The position numbers and the translations under genes are program-made. From Pseudomonas sp. MPC6 (GTDB taxonomy: Bacteria > Pseudomonadota > Gammaproteobacteria > Pseudomonadales > Pseudomonadaceae): a stretch of 64,000 nt of DNA. Where the stretch lies: assembly GCF_006094435.1 (NCBI RefSeq), contig NZ_CP034783.1:5297001-5361000 (forward strand), read 5' to 3'. Within the stretch, counting starts at the first letter, position 1. Each line of letters begins with the position of its first letter. Of this stretch, positions 26,556 to 34,376 are shown in pieces. Under the pieces are notes generated by a model. It did not search any database. It worked only from the letters and a program-made list of their open reading frames with translations, and had not been told where the DNA came from.

Positions 26556-27488
26556 TCAAATTTGCAGCGTCCCCCTTACCAAGGCTTCCAGCCTGGGCAA
26601 AATACTCGCTTCGTCATTGCCCAAAATGGCAATCGAAGAACCCTGTAACCCTGCCGACGAAACGGCGGCTGCGTCGCCGGCCAACGCCACCGGGCACGTA
26701 ACGCCCATTTGAAGGGCACGCAGACGCTGGTGCGCATCGGCCTGCAGTGGCACCTGGACCCATAACACCAGCGCGGCGGGCTGAATGGCCTTACACAGCA
26801 ACGGCAGTTCTTCCAGGGGCTGGCCCGTGCCCAGCACCTCGATGCGCAGCTGGTCATTACTCATCAACAAACCGGCGCACAACAGCTCCAGTTCGTGCGC
26901 ATGGCCCGAGCCGTCCGCCAGCAGCACGCAAGCACCGTTGCTCGGGTTCATCTGCAGTCGCAACAACATCCGCGCACGCAAGAAGGCGTCCAGGAACAGC
27001 CACTGACTGCGTCGGCCGAATGCATTGCCGGATGCCAGGCTGCGCCAGACAGGCAGCAGAACAGCCTCCAGTACCGTAGCCTTCGGATAGATCGTGAATA
27101 GTTGCCCGTGGAGGCGCTCCAGCTCTGCGCCATCAAAAGCCTGCGTGGCACGATGAACTGCCTCTTGCCACTGGACCAGGGGGGATTCGGCCGAGCCTGA
27201 TACAGCGAGCCCGGGCGTGTCCTGCTGCCGGACGAGCAGAGCGCCTATCTTGCTGATGGGCAGACCCCGGCTGGTCCAGAGCATGATGCTACGTATATGT
27301 TCGATGTCCTGTTGCGAATACAGGCGATGCCCTCCCACAGTGCGTACTGGTCGGATCAGCCCGTGGCGGCGCTCCCATGCCCGCAGGGTGATCGGGTTGA
27401 CGCCGGTCAGGCTGGCGACTTCCCGCATGGGGAGCAAGACGTCGTCGGAGGCGGATTCGATGGGCTCGGTCATTAAAAGTCGTTGCAT
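26556..27488 (-). CDS. MerR-family regulator, class II LitR/PplR-like
   Basis: A 310-residue protein. The MerR helix-turn-helix (about 18-85) contains MREVASLTGVNPITLRAWER and RRHGLIRPVRTVGGHRLYSQ. The rest (about 105-305) has the size and helix/Rossmann layout of the cobalamin-binding domains of LitR/CarH, but the canonical DxHxxG motif is not seen. This fits class II LitR proteins, which I recall use a partner LOV protein rather than B12. It is divergent from a LOV gene. Start could be 27488 or 27473; neither has a good ribosome site. Confidence 0.82.
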   Translation of the reverse strand: MQRLLMTEPIESASDDVLLPMREVASLTGVNPITLRAWERRHGLIRPVRTVGGHRLYSQQDIEHIRSIMLWTSRGLPISKIGALLVRQQDTPGLAVSGSAESPLVQWQEAVHRATQAFDGAELERLHGQLFTIYPKATVLEAVLLPVWRSLASGNAFGRRSQWLFLDAFLRARMLLRLQMNPSNGACVLLADGSGHAHELELLCAGLLMSNDQLRIEVLGTGQPLEELPLLCKAIQPAALVLWVQVPLQADAHQRLRALQMGVTCPVALAGDAAAVSSAGLQGSSIAILGNDEASILPRLEALVRGTLQI

Positions 27489-27637
27489 CCTGAGTGTGTC
27501 GGCATTCTAAACCAGGCATGACACTTTTAAACCAGCACCAATCGTTGTCCGGCGTCCCTGCGCCCTGCCATCTAGGCATGGCTGTCGCTGACGACTACGC
27601 TGTTGGACAAACCCCCGAACCCCAGCGAGCCCGGACC

Positions 27638-28084
27638 ATGATTGACGCCAAACTCCTGCAACTTATGGTCGAAGCCTCCAATGACGGCATCGTCGTGGCC
27701 GAGCAGGAAGGCGATGACAGCATCCTCATCTATGCCAACCCTGCCTTCGAGCGCCTGACCGGCTACAGTGCCGACGAAATTCTCTACCAGGATTGCCGGT
27801 TCCTGCAGGCAGACGATCATGATCAGGTCGGCCTCGAGGCAATTCGCGATGCCATCCGCCGCGGCCAGCCCTGCCGTCAGGTGCTGCGCAACTATCGTAA
27901 GGATGGCAGCCCGTTCTGGAACGAGCTGTCTATCACTCCCGTGCACAATGATGCCGACCAGTTGACCTACTACATTGGCATTCAGCATGACGTCAGCGAC
28001 AAGATTGCCGCTCTGGAAAGGATTCAGTCACTCGAGACCGAAGTGGCCGAGCTTCGCCTTCAATTGGCAAGGCTTGGTGGCTAA
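27638..28084 (+). CDS. Short LOV-domain blue-light photoreceptor, PplA/SB1-LOV-like
   Basis: A 148-residue single LOV domain. The flavin-adduct cysteine is Cys53 in YQDCRFLQADD, and the FMN contacts NYRKDGSPFWNEL (about 88-100) and YYIGIQHDVS (about 111-120) are present. It ends in an amphipathic helix (SLETEVAELRLQLARL) suited to dimerisation or partner binding. No output domain is attached. Similar short LOV proteins of P. putida work with PplR1. ATG 27638 opens MIDAKLLQ; an upstream extension is not conserved. 150 bp separate it from the divergent merR gene. Confidence 0.9.
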   Translation: MIDAKLLQLMVEASNDGIVVAEQEGDDSILIYANPAFERLTGYSADEILYQDCRFLQADDHDQVGLEAIRDAIRRGQPCRQVLRNYRKDGSPFWNELSITPVHNDADQLTYYIGIQHDVSDKIAALERIQSLETEVAELRLQLARLGG

Positions 28085-28114
28085 AGACGGATAGCGCTAG
28101 ACCGACACGAAAAG

Positions 28115-28138
28115 TGTACAAGAATATTGACTTGTACA
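28115..28138. promoter_or_regulatory. LitR/PplR-type operator 1 (TGTACA-N12-TGTACA)
   Basis: TGTACA at 28115-28120 and TGTACA at 28133-28138 are separated by exactly 12 bp. It matches the class II LitR consensus T(G/A)TACA-N12-TGTA(C/T)A as I remember it. TTGACT (28127-28132) inside the spacer can serve as a -35, with TAGGCT as a possible -10, so a bound repressor would cover the promoter of the 28209-33164 operon. Confidence 0.8.
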
Positions 28139-28165
28139 ATTTTCGACGTAGGCTTCAGACAAACC

Positions 28166-28189
28166 TGTACAATTATTTCGAATTGTACA
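28166..28189. promoter_or_regulatory. LitR/PplR-type operator 2 (TGTACA-N12-TGTACA)
   Basis: TGTACA at 28166-28171 and 28184-28189, again with 12 bp between. It starts exactly 51 bp after operator 1 (about five helical turns), so two bound dimers would sit on the same face of the DNA. It ends 19 bp before the first ATG of the operon. Confidence 0.8.
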
Positions 28190-28208
28190 ATTTTGCCTGG
28201 AGCCTGCC

Positions 28209-28631
28209 ATGTCTGCATATCTCCGCCATTTTGCTGACACGTTCATAACGCTGAACGCTGATCGCCTGGGCCAACTGGGCGAGCTATACAGCAACGACGT
28301 TCAGTTTCGTGATCCGTTGCATCAGCTTGATGGCTTGACGGCACTGCACACTTACTTTGAAAAACTGTACACCAACGTCCAAGAAATCCGCTACGACATC
28401 CTCGACGTGGATGAAACCGCCCCCGGCCACGGTTATCTGCGCTGGAACCTGCATTTCCGTCATCCGCGCCTGTCCCGCGGCCAGCTGATCAGTCTGCAAG
28501 GCTGCAGCCACCTGCGCTGGGCGACACATGTCTACCTGCACCACGACTACTTCGATGCCGGCGCCCTGCTCTACGAGCACGTCCCGGTTCTTGGCGGGGT
28601 GATCGGCTGGATCAAGGGAAGGCTCGCATGA
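28209..28631 (+). CDS. NTF2/SnoaL-like fold protein
   Basis: A 140-residue protein with an NTF2-like/SnoaL cone fold: FADTFITLNADRLGQLGELY, then YSNDVQFRDPLHQLDG, a typical opening. It starts the light-box operon and overlaps the next gene by 4 bp (ATGA). TGGAGCC lies before the ATG. Such small proteins can be isomerases, hydrolases or binding proteins; here a role with the lipid-modifying enzymes is only inferred from the operon. Confidence 0.8.
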   Translation: MSAYLRHFADTFITLNADRLGQLGELYSNDVQFRDPLHQLDGLTALHTYFEKLYTNVQEIRYDILDVDETAPGHGYLRWNLHFRHPRLSRGQLISLQGCSHLRWATHVYLHHDYFDAGALLYEHVPVLGGVIGWIKGRLA

Positions 28632-29377
28632 GTCGCTGCTGGTTGACAGGGGCCAGTAGCGGCCTTGGTGCTGCCCTGGCTGAATTGCTGCTGGAGCAAG
28701 GCCATGCGGTGGCCTTGGGGGGCCGGCGGGCGGAGGCACTGATGCCGCTCGTGCTGCGCCACCCTCGGGCCCTGCTTGCTACCGGCGACGTGACTGACCC
28801 ACGACAGGTCGCGGCTATCTGCGAGGACATCGAGCATGCGTGGGGCGCACTCGACCTGGTGATCCTGAACGCCGGCACCTGCGAATACCTTGTGCCGGGC
28901 AGGTTCGACGCCGAGACAGTCGAGCGCGTGATGCGCACTAACCTGCTCGGGGTCAGTTACTGCCTGCAGGCGGCACTGCCACTGCTGCGCCGCGGGCACC
29001 GGCCACACCTGGTGGTGATCGGCAGCTCGGTGACCTGGCTGGCGCTGCCCCGGGCTGGCGCCTATGGCGCGTCCAAGGCGGCCCTGCGTTATCTGGTCGA
29101 GTCCCTGCGCCTGGATCTGCACGCCGAAGGCATCGATGTAACGCTGGTCAGCCCAGGCTTCATCGACACCCCCCTGACCCGGCGCAATGCCTTTGCCATG
29201 CCACAACTCTGGACGTCCGACCGCGCCGCGCGGCATGTCGTCGCGCGCCTGCCGCGCCGACCGTTGGAGATCAACTTTCCACGTCTTTTCACTCTCGTCC
29301 TGCGCCTGCTCGGCGCCCTGCCAGCGCGTTGGCGCCTGGCCCTGGGCCGTCGCCTGGCGCGAACCGAACAGGAATAG
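28628..29377 (+). CDS. Short-chain dehydrogenase/reductase
   Basis: A 249-residue SDR. The cofactor motif TGASSGLGAALAELL (about 7-21), the NAG motif LNAGTCEY (about 79-86) and the catalytic Ser plus YGASKAAL (Tyr-x3-Lys, about 142-149) are present, followed by VSPGFIDTPL. The basic tail after residue 215 (GALPARWRLALGRRLAR) may associate with the membrane. Second gene of the operon, 4-bp overlap upstream and 6-bp gap downstream. Substrate unknown. Confidence 0.88.
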   Translation: MSRCWLTGASSGLGAALAELLLEQGHAVALGGRRAEALMPLVLRHPRALLATGDVTDPRQVAAICEDIEHAWGALDLVILNAGTCEYLVPGRFDAETVERVMRTNLLGVSYCLQAALPLLRRGHRPHLVVIGSSVTWLALPRAGAYGASKAALRYLVESLRLDLHAEGIDVTLVSPGFIDTPLTRRNAFAMPQLWTSDRAARHVVARLPRRPLEINFPRLFTLVLRLLGALPARWRLALGRRLARTEQE

Positions 29378-29383
29378 CGACAC

Positions 29384-30631
29384 ATGCGCATCGCCATCAT
29401 CGGTAGCGGGATCTCTGGGCTGACCTGTGCCTATCTGCTGTCACGTCGCAACGAGGTGACCGTGTTTGAAGCAGCCGACTGGATCGGCGGCCATACCCAT
29501 ACTGTCGACGTCCAATGGCAGGGCCAGCGTTATGCCGTGGACACCGGTTTCATCGTCTTCAACGACTGGACCTACCCCAACTTCATCCGTTTGATGGATC
29601 GCCTGGGCGTCGTCTCGCGCCCTACCGAGATGAGCTTTTCCGTCAACGATCCGGACAGCGGCCTGGAATACAACGGCAATAACCTCGACACCCTCTTCGC
29701 CCAGCGCGGCAATCTGCTGTCGCCGGGCTTCTGGGGAATGTTGCGCGATATCGTGCGCTTCAATCGCCAGGCGGTGGCCGACCTGGATGGCCACCGCATC
29801 GAGCCAGGCATGAGTCTTGGCGATTACCTGCACACGCGAAGCTACGGGCAGCGTTTCATCCATCACTATATCGTCCCTATGGGCTCGGCCATCTGGTCGG
29901 TATCAAGGGCCGACATGCTGCGCTTCCCGCTGCACTTCTTCGTCCGATTCTTTCGTAACCATGGCCTGCTCTCGATCAGCCAACGCCCGCAGTGGCGAGT
30001 GATCGAGGGTGGCTCGAGCAGCTACGTGGAGCCGTTGTGCAAGACCTTCGGCGAGCGCATTCGGCTCAATTGCCCGGTGACGAGCGTCCACCGGGACGAC
30101 ACCGGCGTGGAGATCACCAGCGCCGCAGGCCAGGAGCGCTTCGACAAGGTCGTGTTCGCCTGCCACAGCGACCAGGCTTTGGCGCTGCTGGAGCAACCTT
30201 TGATCGCCGAGCGCGAGGTGCTTGGCGCCCTCACCTATGCCGCCAATGAAATAGTGCTGCACACCGACACCCGCCTGCTGCCCTGCCGGCGCAAGGCCTG
30301 GGCCAGCTGGAACTATCGCCTCGGCGGACCCGCCCACGCCCCGGCGGCCGTGACCTACAACATGAACATTCTGCAAGGCCTCGACGCCCCGGTGACCTTC
30401 TGCCTGAGCCTCAATCAGGGCGACTGCGTGGACCCGTCGCAAGTGCTGGCACGCTTCAATTACGCCCATCCCCAATACAGCCTGGCCGCCATGGCGGCCC
30501 AGGCGCGCCAGGGTGAGCTGCAGGGGAACCGGCACAGCTATTTCTGCGGCGCTTACTGGGCAAACGGCTTCCATGAGGATGGCGTGGTCAGCGCACTGGA
30601 CGTCGCACAAAGGTTCGGGGAGCGCCTGTGA
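29384..30631 (+). CDS. NAD(P)/FAD-dependent amine oxidase-like protein
   Basis: A 415-residue flavoprotein with the N-terminal dinucleotide fold IIGSGISGLTCAYLL (about 5-19) and FEAADWIGGHTHT (about 29-41) of the amine oxidase/phytoene desaturase type. In proteobacteria it is regularly found beside DUF1365 and CFA-like methyltransferase genes. I recall a related set in Rhodobacter under RpoE-ChrR control and linked to furan fatty acids. Its stop overlaps the GTG start of the DUF1365 gene by 4 bp. Confidence 0.88.
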   Translation: MRIAIIGSGISGLTCAYLLSRRNEVTVFEAADWIGGHTHTVDVQWQGQRYAVDTGFIVFNDWTYPNFIRLMDRLGVVSRPTEMSFSVNDPDSGLEYNGNNLDTLFAQRGNLLSPGFWGMLRDIVRFNRQAVADLDGHRIEPGMSLGDYLHTRSYGQRFIHHYIVPMGSAIWSVSRADMLRFPLHFFVRFFRNHGLLSISQRPQWRVIEGGSSSYVEPLCKTFGERIRLNCPVTSVHRDDTGVEITSAAGQERFDKVVFACHSDQALALLEQPLIAEREVLGALTYAANEIVLHTDTRLLPCRRKAWASWNYRLGGPAHAPAAVTYNMNILQGLDAPVTFCLSLNQGDCVDPSQVLARFNYAHPQYSLAAMAAQARQGELQGNRHSYFCGAYWANGFHEDGVVSALDVAQRFGERL

Positions 30632-31440
30632 ACAGCAGCCTTTGCTACGGTTGGGTCAGCCACCGGCGCCTGGCGCCGCGGTTCCATGGTTTCCGCTATC
30701 GCAGCGGCATGTTTTACCTGGACCTGGACGAACAGGAACAGCTGCTGGGCCTGTCCCCGCTGCTCGGTGCTTCTCGCCTGGCGCCGCTGTGCTGGCGAGA
30801 AACCGATTACCTGCCGGCCTGGACCCGTCGCGGCATACCCTTGAAGGACGCGGTGCGCGAAGTGGTGGCCAAGGCCCTGGGCCAGGCACCGGACGGCGCC
30901 ATTCATTTGCTGACCCAGCCGCGCAGCTGGGGAATCTCGTTCAATCCGGTCAGTTTCTACTTTTGCCACGACAGCGACGGGCACCTGGCGGCAATTGTGC
31001 TGGAAGTCCGCAACACCCCCTGGCGTGAGCGCTTTCACTACGTGTTGTCGGTGCTGCCCGGTCAGCCCCGGCAGTTCTCGGTCAGCAAGGCCTTCCATGT
31101 CTCGCCGTTCCTGCCGATGGACATGCAGTACCACATGCGCTTCCACATCGATGGCGAGCACCTGCGCATCCACATGGAAAACCGCCGCGAAGGGCAAACA
31201 GTCTTCGAGGCCGACCTGGCCCTGCGCCGCCAGCCGCTGGATGCCGGCGCCCTGCGACGCCACGTACTGGCCTTCCCCTGGATGAGCCTGCGCACCCTCA
31301 CCGCCATTTACTGGCAAGCCATGCGCCTGCTGCTCAAGCGCACCCCGCTCTACACCCACACGTCCAGTAAGAGCAGCCAAGACCTTGGCCATCACGTCCA
31401 CGAGGAGCCCGAGCATGTCCGATCCAACTCTGAGCGTTAG
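30628..31440 (+). CDS. DUF1365 family protein
   Basis: A 270-residue protein starting with GTG that overlaps the previous stop (GTGA). DUF1365 features include YGWVSHRRLAPRFHGFRYRS at the N-terminus, SWGISFNPVSFYFCHD (about 91-106), KAFHVSPFLPMDMQY (about 153-167), and a membrane-proximal C-terminal helix. It is a constant neighbour of the flavoprotein and CFA-like enzyme, so a role in lipid modification is likely but unproven. The 3' end overlaps the next gene by 26 bp. Confidence 0.88.
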   Translation: MNSSLCYGWVSHRRLAPRFHGFRYRSGMFYLDLDEQEQLLGLSPLLGASRLAPLCWRETDYLPAWTRRGIPLKDAVREVVAKALGQAPDGAIHLLTQPRSWGISFNPVSFYFCHDSDGHLAAIVLEVRNTPWRERFHYVLSVLPGQPRQFSVSKAFHVSPFLPMDMQYHMRFHIDGEHLRIHMENRREGQTVFEADLALRRQPLDAGALRRHVLAFPWMSLRTLTAIYWQAMRLLLKRTPLYTHTSSKSSQDLGHHVHEEPEHVRSNSER

Positions 31441-32674
31441 CAAATCCTTTAGCCTGGCGCCACTATTCGGCGGCCTGGCCAGAAGCGCCGTGCTCACTCA
31501 GCTGCGCAACCTGCGCCAAGGCCGTCTGCGCCTGATCTGCAAAGGCCGGCAGTGGCTGTTCGGCGATGCCGGCAGCGCACTGCATGCCGAGGTCGAGATC
31601 TTCGACGAGGCAGCCTGGGGCATGGTGGCGGCCAACGGCTCGATCGGTGCCGGCGAAGCTTACATCCACGGCTGCTGGCGCACTCCGGACCTGGCCGCGG
31701 TCACCCGCCTCTTCGTCGCCAACCTCGAGGTGCTCGACGCCCTTGAAGGCGGGCTGGCCCGCCTGGGCCGTCCGGTCCTGCGCCTGCTGCATTGGTTCAA
31801 TCGCAACAACAGGCGCGGCTCGCGGCGCAATATTCTCGCCCATTACGATCTGGGCAATGCCTTGTTCGAGCGGCTGCTGGACCCGACCATGATGTACTCG
31901 GCGGCCATGTTCGACAGCCTGGAGCAGAGCCTGGAGCAGGGCCAACTAAACAAGCTTGAGCGTATCTGCGACAAACTCGCGCTGCGCCCCGACGATCATC
32001 TGCTCGAGATCGGTACCGGATGGGGTAGCCTGGCGATCCATGCCGCCACCCGGCACGGCTGCCGAGTGACCACCACCACGTTGTCCGAGGCGCAGTACGC
32101 CCATACCCTGCAGCGCGTCCGCGATCTTGGCCTGCAAGAACGCATTACCGTCCTGCGCGAGGACTACCGCGACCTTGGCGGACGCTTCGACAAGCTGGTC
32201 TCGATCGAAATGATCGAGGCGGTCGGGCACCGCTATCTGCCGGTTTACTTCCGCCGCTGCGCGTCGCTGCTCAAGGATGACGGCTTGATGCTGCTGCAGG
32301 CCATCACCATCCGCGACCAGCGCTATGAACAGGCCCGGCGGTCGGTGGATTTCATTCAACGGCATATCTTTCCCGGCGGTTCCCTGCCCTCCCTGAGCGT
32401 CATGCTGCAGACCGCCAGTCGGCATACCTCTTTGAACCTGGTGCACATGGAGGACTTCGGCCTGGACTATGCGCGGACCCTGCAGCACTGGCGCGACAAC
32501 TTGCGTCAGTCGCGCACCGCGTTGGTCGAGCTGGGCTATGACGATACCTTTCAGCGCCTGTGGGAGTTCTACCTGTGTTACTGCCAAGGCGGTTTCGAGG
32601 AGCGCGCGATCGGCGTCGCGCAACTGCTCTGGGCAGCCCCGGCCGCACGTCGCGCATCGCTGCCGGGCGGCTGA
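31415..32674 (+). CDS. Cyclopropane/furan fatty acid synthase-like methyltransferase
   Basis: A 419-residue SAM-dependent methyltransferase of the CFA synthase family, acting on unsaturated acyl chains of membrane phospholipids. Visible are HYDLGNALFERLLDP (143-157), the SAM motif LLEIGTGWGSLA (196-207), SIEMIEAVGHRYLPVY and a C-terminal GFEERAIGVAQLL. The active-site stretch reads MMYSAAMF, so the Cys of E. coli CFA (SCAYW) is Ala163. This and the context favour a UfaM-like, furan fatty acid type enzyme. ATG 31415 has GAGGAG upstream. Confidence 0.88.
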   Translation: MSDPTLSVSKSFSLAPLFGGLARSAVLTQLRNLRQGRLRLICKGRQWLFGDAGSALHAEVEIFDEAAWGMVAANGSIGAGEAYIHGCWRTPDLAAVTRLFVANLEVLDALEGGLARLGRPVLRLLHWFNRNNRRGSRRNILAHYDLGNALFERLLDPTMMYSAAMFDSLEQSLEQGQLNKLERICDKLALRPDDHLLEIGTGWGSLAIHAATRHGCRVTTTTLSEAQYAHTLQRVRDLGLQERITVLREDYRDLGGRFDKLVSIEMIEAVGHRYLPVYFRRCASLLKDDGLMLLQAITIRDQRYEQARRSVDFIQRHIFPGGSLPSLSVMLQTASRHTSLNLVHMEDFGLDYARTLQHWRDNLRQSRTALVELGYDDTFQRLWEFYLCYCQGGFEERAIGVAQLLWAAPAARRASLPGG

Positions 32675-32675
32675 T

Positions 32676-33164
32676 ATGAGCCGGGCCTGGCTGATCGGTA
32701 ACGCGCTATGGATGCAGGCCGCCTGGTGGGCTTGCGTGCTGAGCGAGCGGCATCCTTGGCTGCTACTGCCGGTGGTGGCCGGCCTGTTGGTGCATGTGGC
32801 TGCTTGCCCTCGCCCGGGCGAAGAAGCAATCACTCTGGCCTGCGTGGGGATGGCAGGTTGTTTACTGGATGCCGGCCTGGGTGCGCTGGGCGTTTTCGAT
32901 TTTGCCCAGCGCCCCCTACCCTTGTGGCTGGCCATGCTGTGGCTGGTGTTGGCCAGTGGGCTTCGCCACAGCCTGGCCTGGGCTCGACGTCCCCTCTGGT
33001 ACGGGGCGCTACTGGGCCTGTGCGGCGCACCTCCGGCTTACATCGCCGGTGCTACGCTGGCCGGTGTTGGCCTGCCTTGGGGCACTCTCGGCACGGTCCT
33101 GCTGCTCGCGCCGTTGTGGGCTGTATGGATGCCGCTTGTCCTGCGCCTGGCTGCACCCCGCTGA
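32676..33164 (+). CDS. DUF2878 family membrane protein
   Basis: A 162-residue, strongly hydrophobic protein with about five membrane segments, starting 1 bp after the stop of the CFA-like gene. The length, the Trp-rich start (ALWMQAAWWACVLSE) and the position in the cluster match DUF2878. It is the last gene of the plus-strand operon and is convergent with the DUF3833 gene (56-bp gap). Function unknown. Confidence 0.82.
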   Translation: MSRAWLIGNALWMQAAWWACVLSERHPWLLLPVVAGLLVHVAACPRPGEEAITLACVGMAGCLLDAGLGALGVFDFAQRPLPLWLAMLWLVLASGLRHSLAWARRPLWYGALLGLCGAPPAYIAGATLAGVGLPWGTLGTVLLLAPLWAVWMPLVLRLAAPR

Positions 33165-33220
33165 CAAGCAACTGCCTTCGAATGCGTGAACATCCTCTGC
33201 TTTGGCCGGTTATCGAGGGT

Positions 33221-33757
33221 TCATGGAAGCGACTCCGGCTGGCGACGGAAGAACAGGATCACTTCTCCCACCTCGACGCCAAGCTTGCTCATGCTCGAGC
33301 GATTGATCATCGTGTCTTCGTCCATCAGGTACATCCAGTCGTCCAGATCAACTTCCCAATGCCTGCCGTCAACCGGCAGGTCAAGACGATAGCGCCAGCG
33401 CAGCGCGTTGCCAGCGACCTCGCCCCTGGCCTCTCCGATTACGTCGTCCGCACGACCACGCCAATGCCCGGCGCCGGTCTGTTCCAGCGTCCAGACGCGC
33501 CGCTGACGCGTGCCATCGCTGTAGAGAAAACGCTCGTCGAGGATCAGCTGCCGGCCCTCGACGCGGCTTTCGATCCGGACATGGAAACGCTTGACCACCT
33601 CGCCCGAGCGATTCTGGAACAGGCCCCAAGCCTGTACCGGCCGGGAGAAGAACGCCACCAGATCCAGGGCCGGTCGCTCCTTTGCATAGTGCTCCACGCC
33701 AATGTTGTTACAGCTGACCAGCAACAGGCTAACGAGCAGTACCAGTATTTGACGCAT
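33221..33757 (-). CDS. DUF3833 family lipoprotein
   Basis: A 178-residue protein with a lipoprotein signal (hydrophobic core, lipobox LVSC, Cys16). The mature part opens NNIGVEHYAKERPALDLVAF and looks like a beta-rich, lipocalin-like domain; later RWRYRLDLPVDGRHWEVDLD. DUF3833 members are usual partners of the DUF1365/CFA set. Strong ribosome site GAGGAGG 5 bp upstream. It is 10 bp downstream of the chalcone-isomerase-like gene and cotranscribed with it. Confidence 0.85.
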   Translation of the reverse strand: MRQILVLLVSLLLVSCNNIGVEHYAKERPALDLVAFFSRPVQAWGLFQNRSGEVVKRFHVRIESRVEGRQLILDERFLYSDGTRQRRVWTLEQTGAGHWRGRADDVIGEARGEVAGNALRWRYRLDLPVDGRHWEVDLDDWMYLMDEDTMINRSSMSKLGVEVGEVILFFRRQPESLP

Positions 33758-33767
33758 CTCAACCTCC

Positions 33768-34325
33768 TCACTCCGCCGATCCGGCCATCCCCAGCAGTTG
33801 TTGACGCAATTGCTTATCCCGGGTGCGCGGATCGAGCCAGATGCCGAAGAAGGCGCGGGCGAATGCAGGGTCCTCGACCCGCCGGCGCAGTTGGCCGTCG
33901 ACGAAGAACGTGCAGCCAAAGCCTGGATGGTAGACCCCGGTAATCCGCATTCCGGGCCGAACATCGACGAAGGCGCCACGCATTTCACGGGACCAGCGTT
34001 GGAGCGTTGAGTCCTCTGGACGAGCCCCTGCCATGCGACGCATTTCCTTGAGACTGGCCTCCACCAGCGTGTCCCTGGAAAAGACACGGTGATAAGTCAG
34101 TTCGAGTGCAAAGGGCTGATCCCAGGTCAACGGCAACCCAGCGCTCCACAACCGCGCGGTGTATAGATTTACGCCGAACCAGGTGAAGTCGCCGCTGCCC
34201 ACCAGACGCCCATCGGGCAGCGCGGGACGCCAATCCGCCCAGGCAGGTACAGCGAGTACCAGTGCGAAGAGCAAGCATCTCGACAGACGATGTGCGAGAA
34301 AGCGTCTGGAATCAGCCACGTTCAT
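33768..34325 (-). CDS. Chalcone isomerase-like secreted protein
   Basis: A 185-residue protein with a signal peptide (about 8-30, ending PAWA) and a mature chalcone isomerase-like fold: GSGDFTWFGVNLYTARLWSA (about 43-62) and a conserved LTYHRVFSRDTLVEASL. Bacterial members are periplasmic and probably bind or transport fatty acids or lipids. First gene of the minus-strand pair; a LitR/PplR-type box lies 28 bp upstream. ATG 34325 chosen over a TTG one codon earlier. Confidence 0.82.
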   Translation of the reverse strand: MNVADSRRFLAHRLSRCLLFALVLAVPAWADWRPALPDGRLVGSGDFTWFGVNLYTARLWSAGLPLTWDQPFALELTYHRVFSRDTLVEASLKEMRRMAGARPEDSTLQRWSREMRGAFVDVRPGMRITGVYHPGFGCTFFVDGQLRRRVEDPAFARAFFGIWLDPRTRDKQLRQQLLGMAGSAE

Positions 34326-34352
34326 CAAGGTATTGACCTTCTTATGAAATTC

Positions 34353-34376
34353 TATACAAGACTAGCTCAATGTATA
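34353..34376. promoter_or_regulatory. LitR/PplR-type operator 3 (TATACA-N12-TGTATA)
   Basis: TATACA at 34353-34358 and TGTATA at 34371-34376, again 12 bp apart and a perfect inverted repeat of half-sites. It fits both degenerate positions of the consensus T(G/A)TACA-N12-TGTA(C/T)A. It lies immediately upstream of the chalcone-isomerase-like gene on the minus strand and ties that pair to the same regulator. Confidence 0.75.

Noticed and set aside
26362..26559. 65-codon minus-strand frame containing SDFAYNCIES as a gene
   Set aside because: No ribosome site, its end overlaps the MerR gene, and the second copy of the peptide is in a broken context; treated as a repeat remnant.
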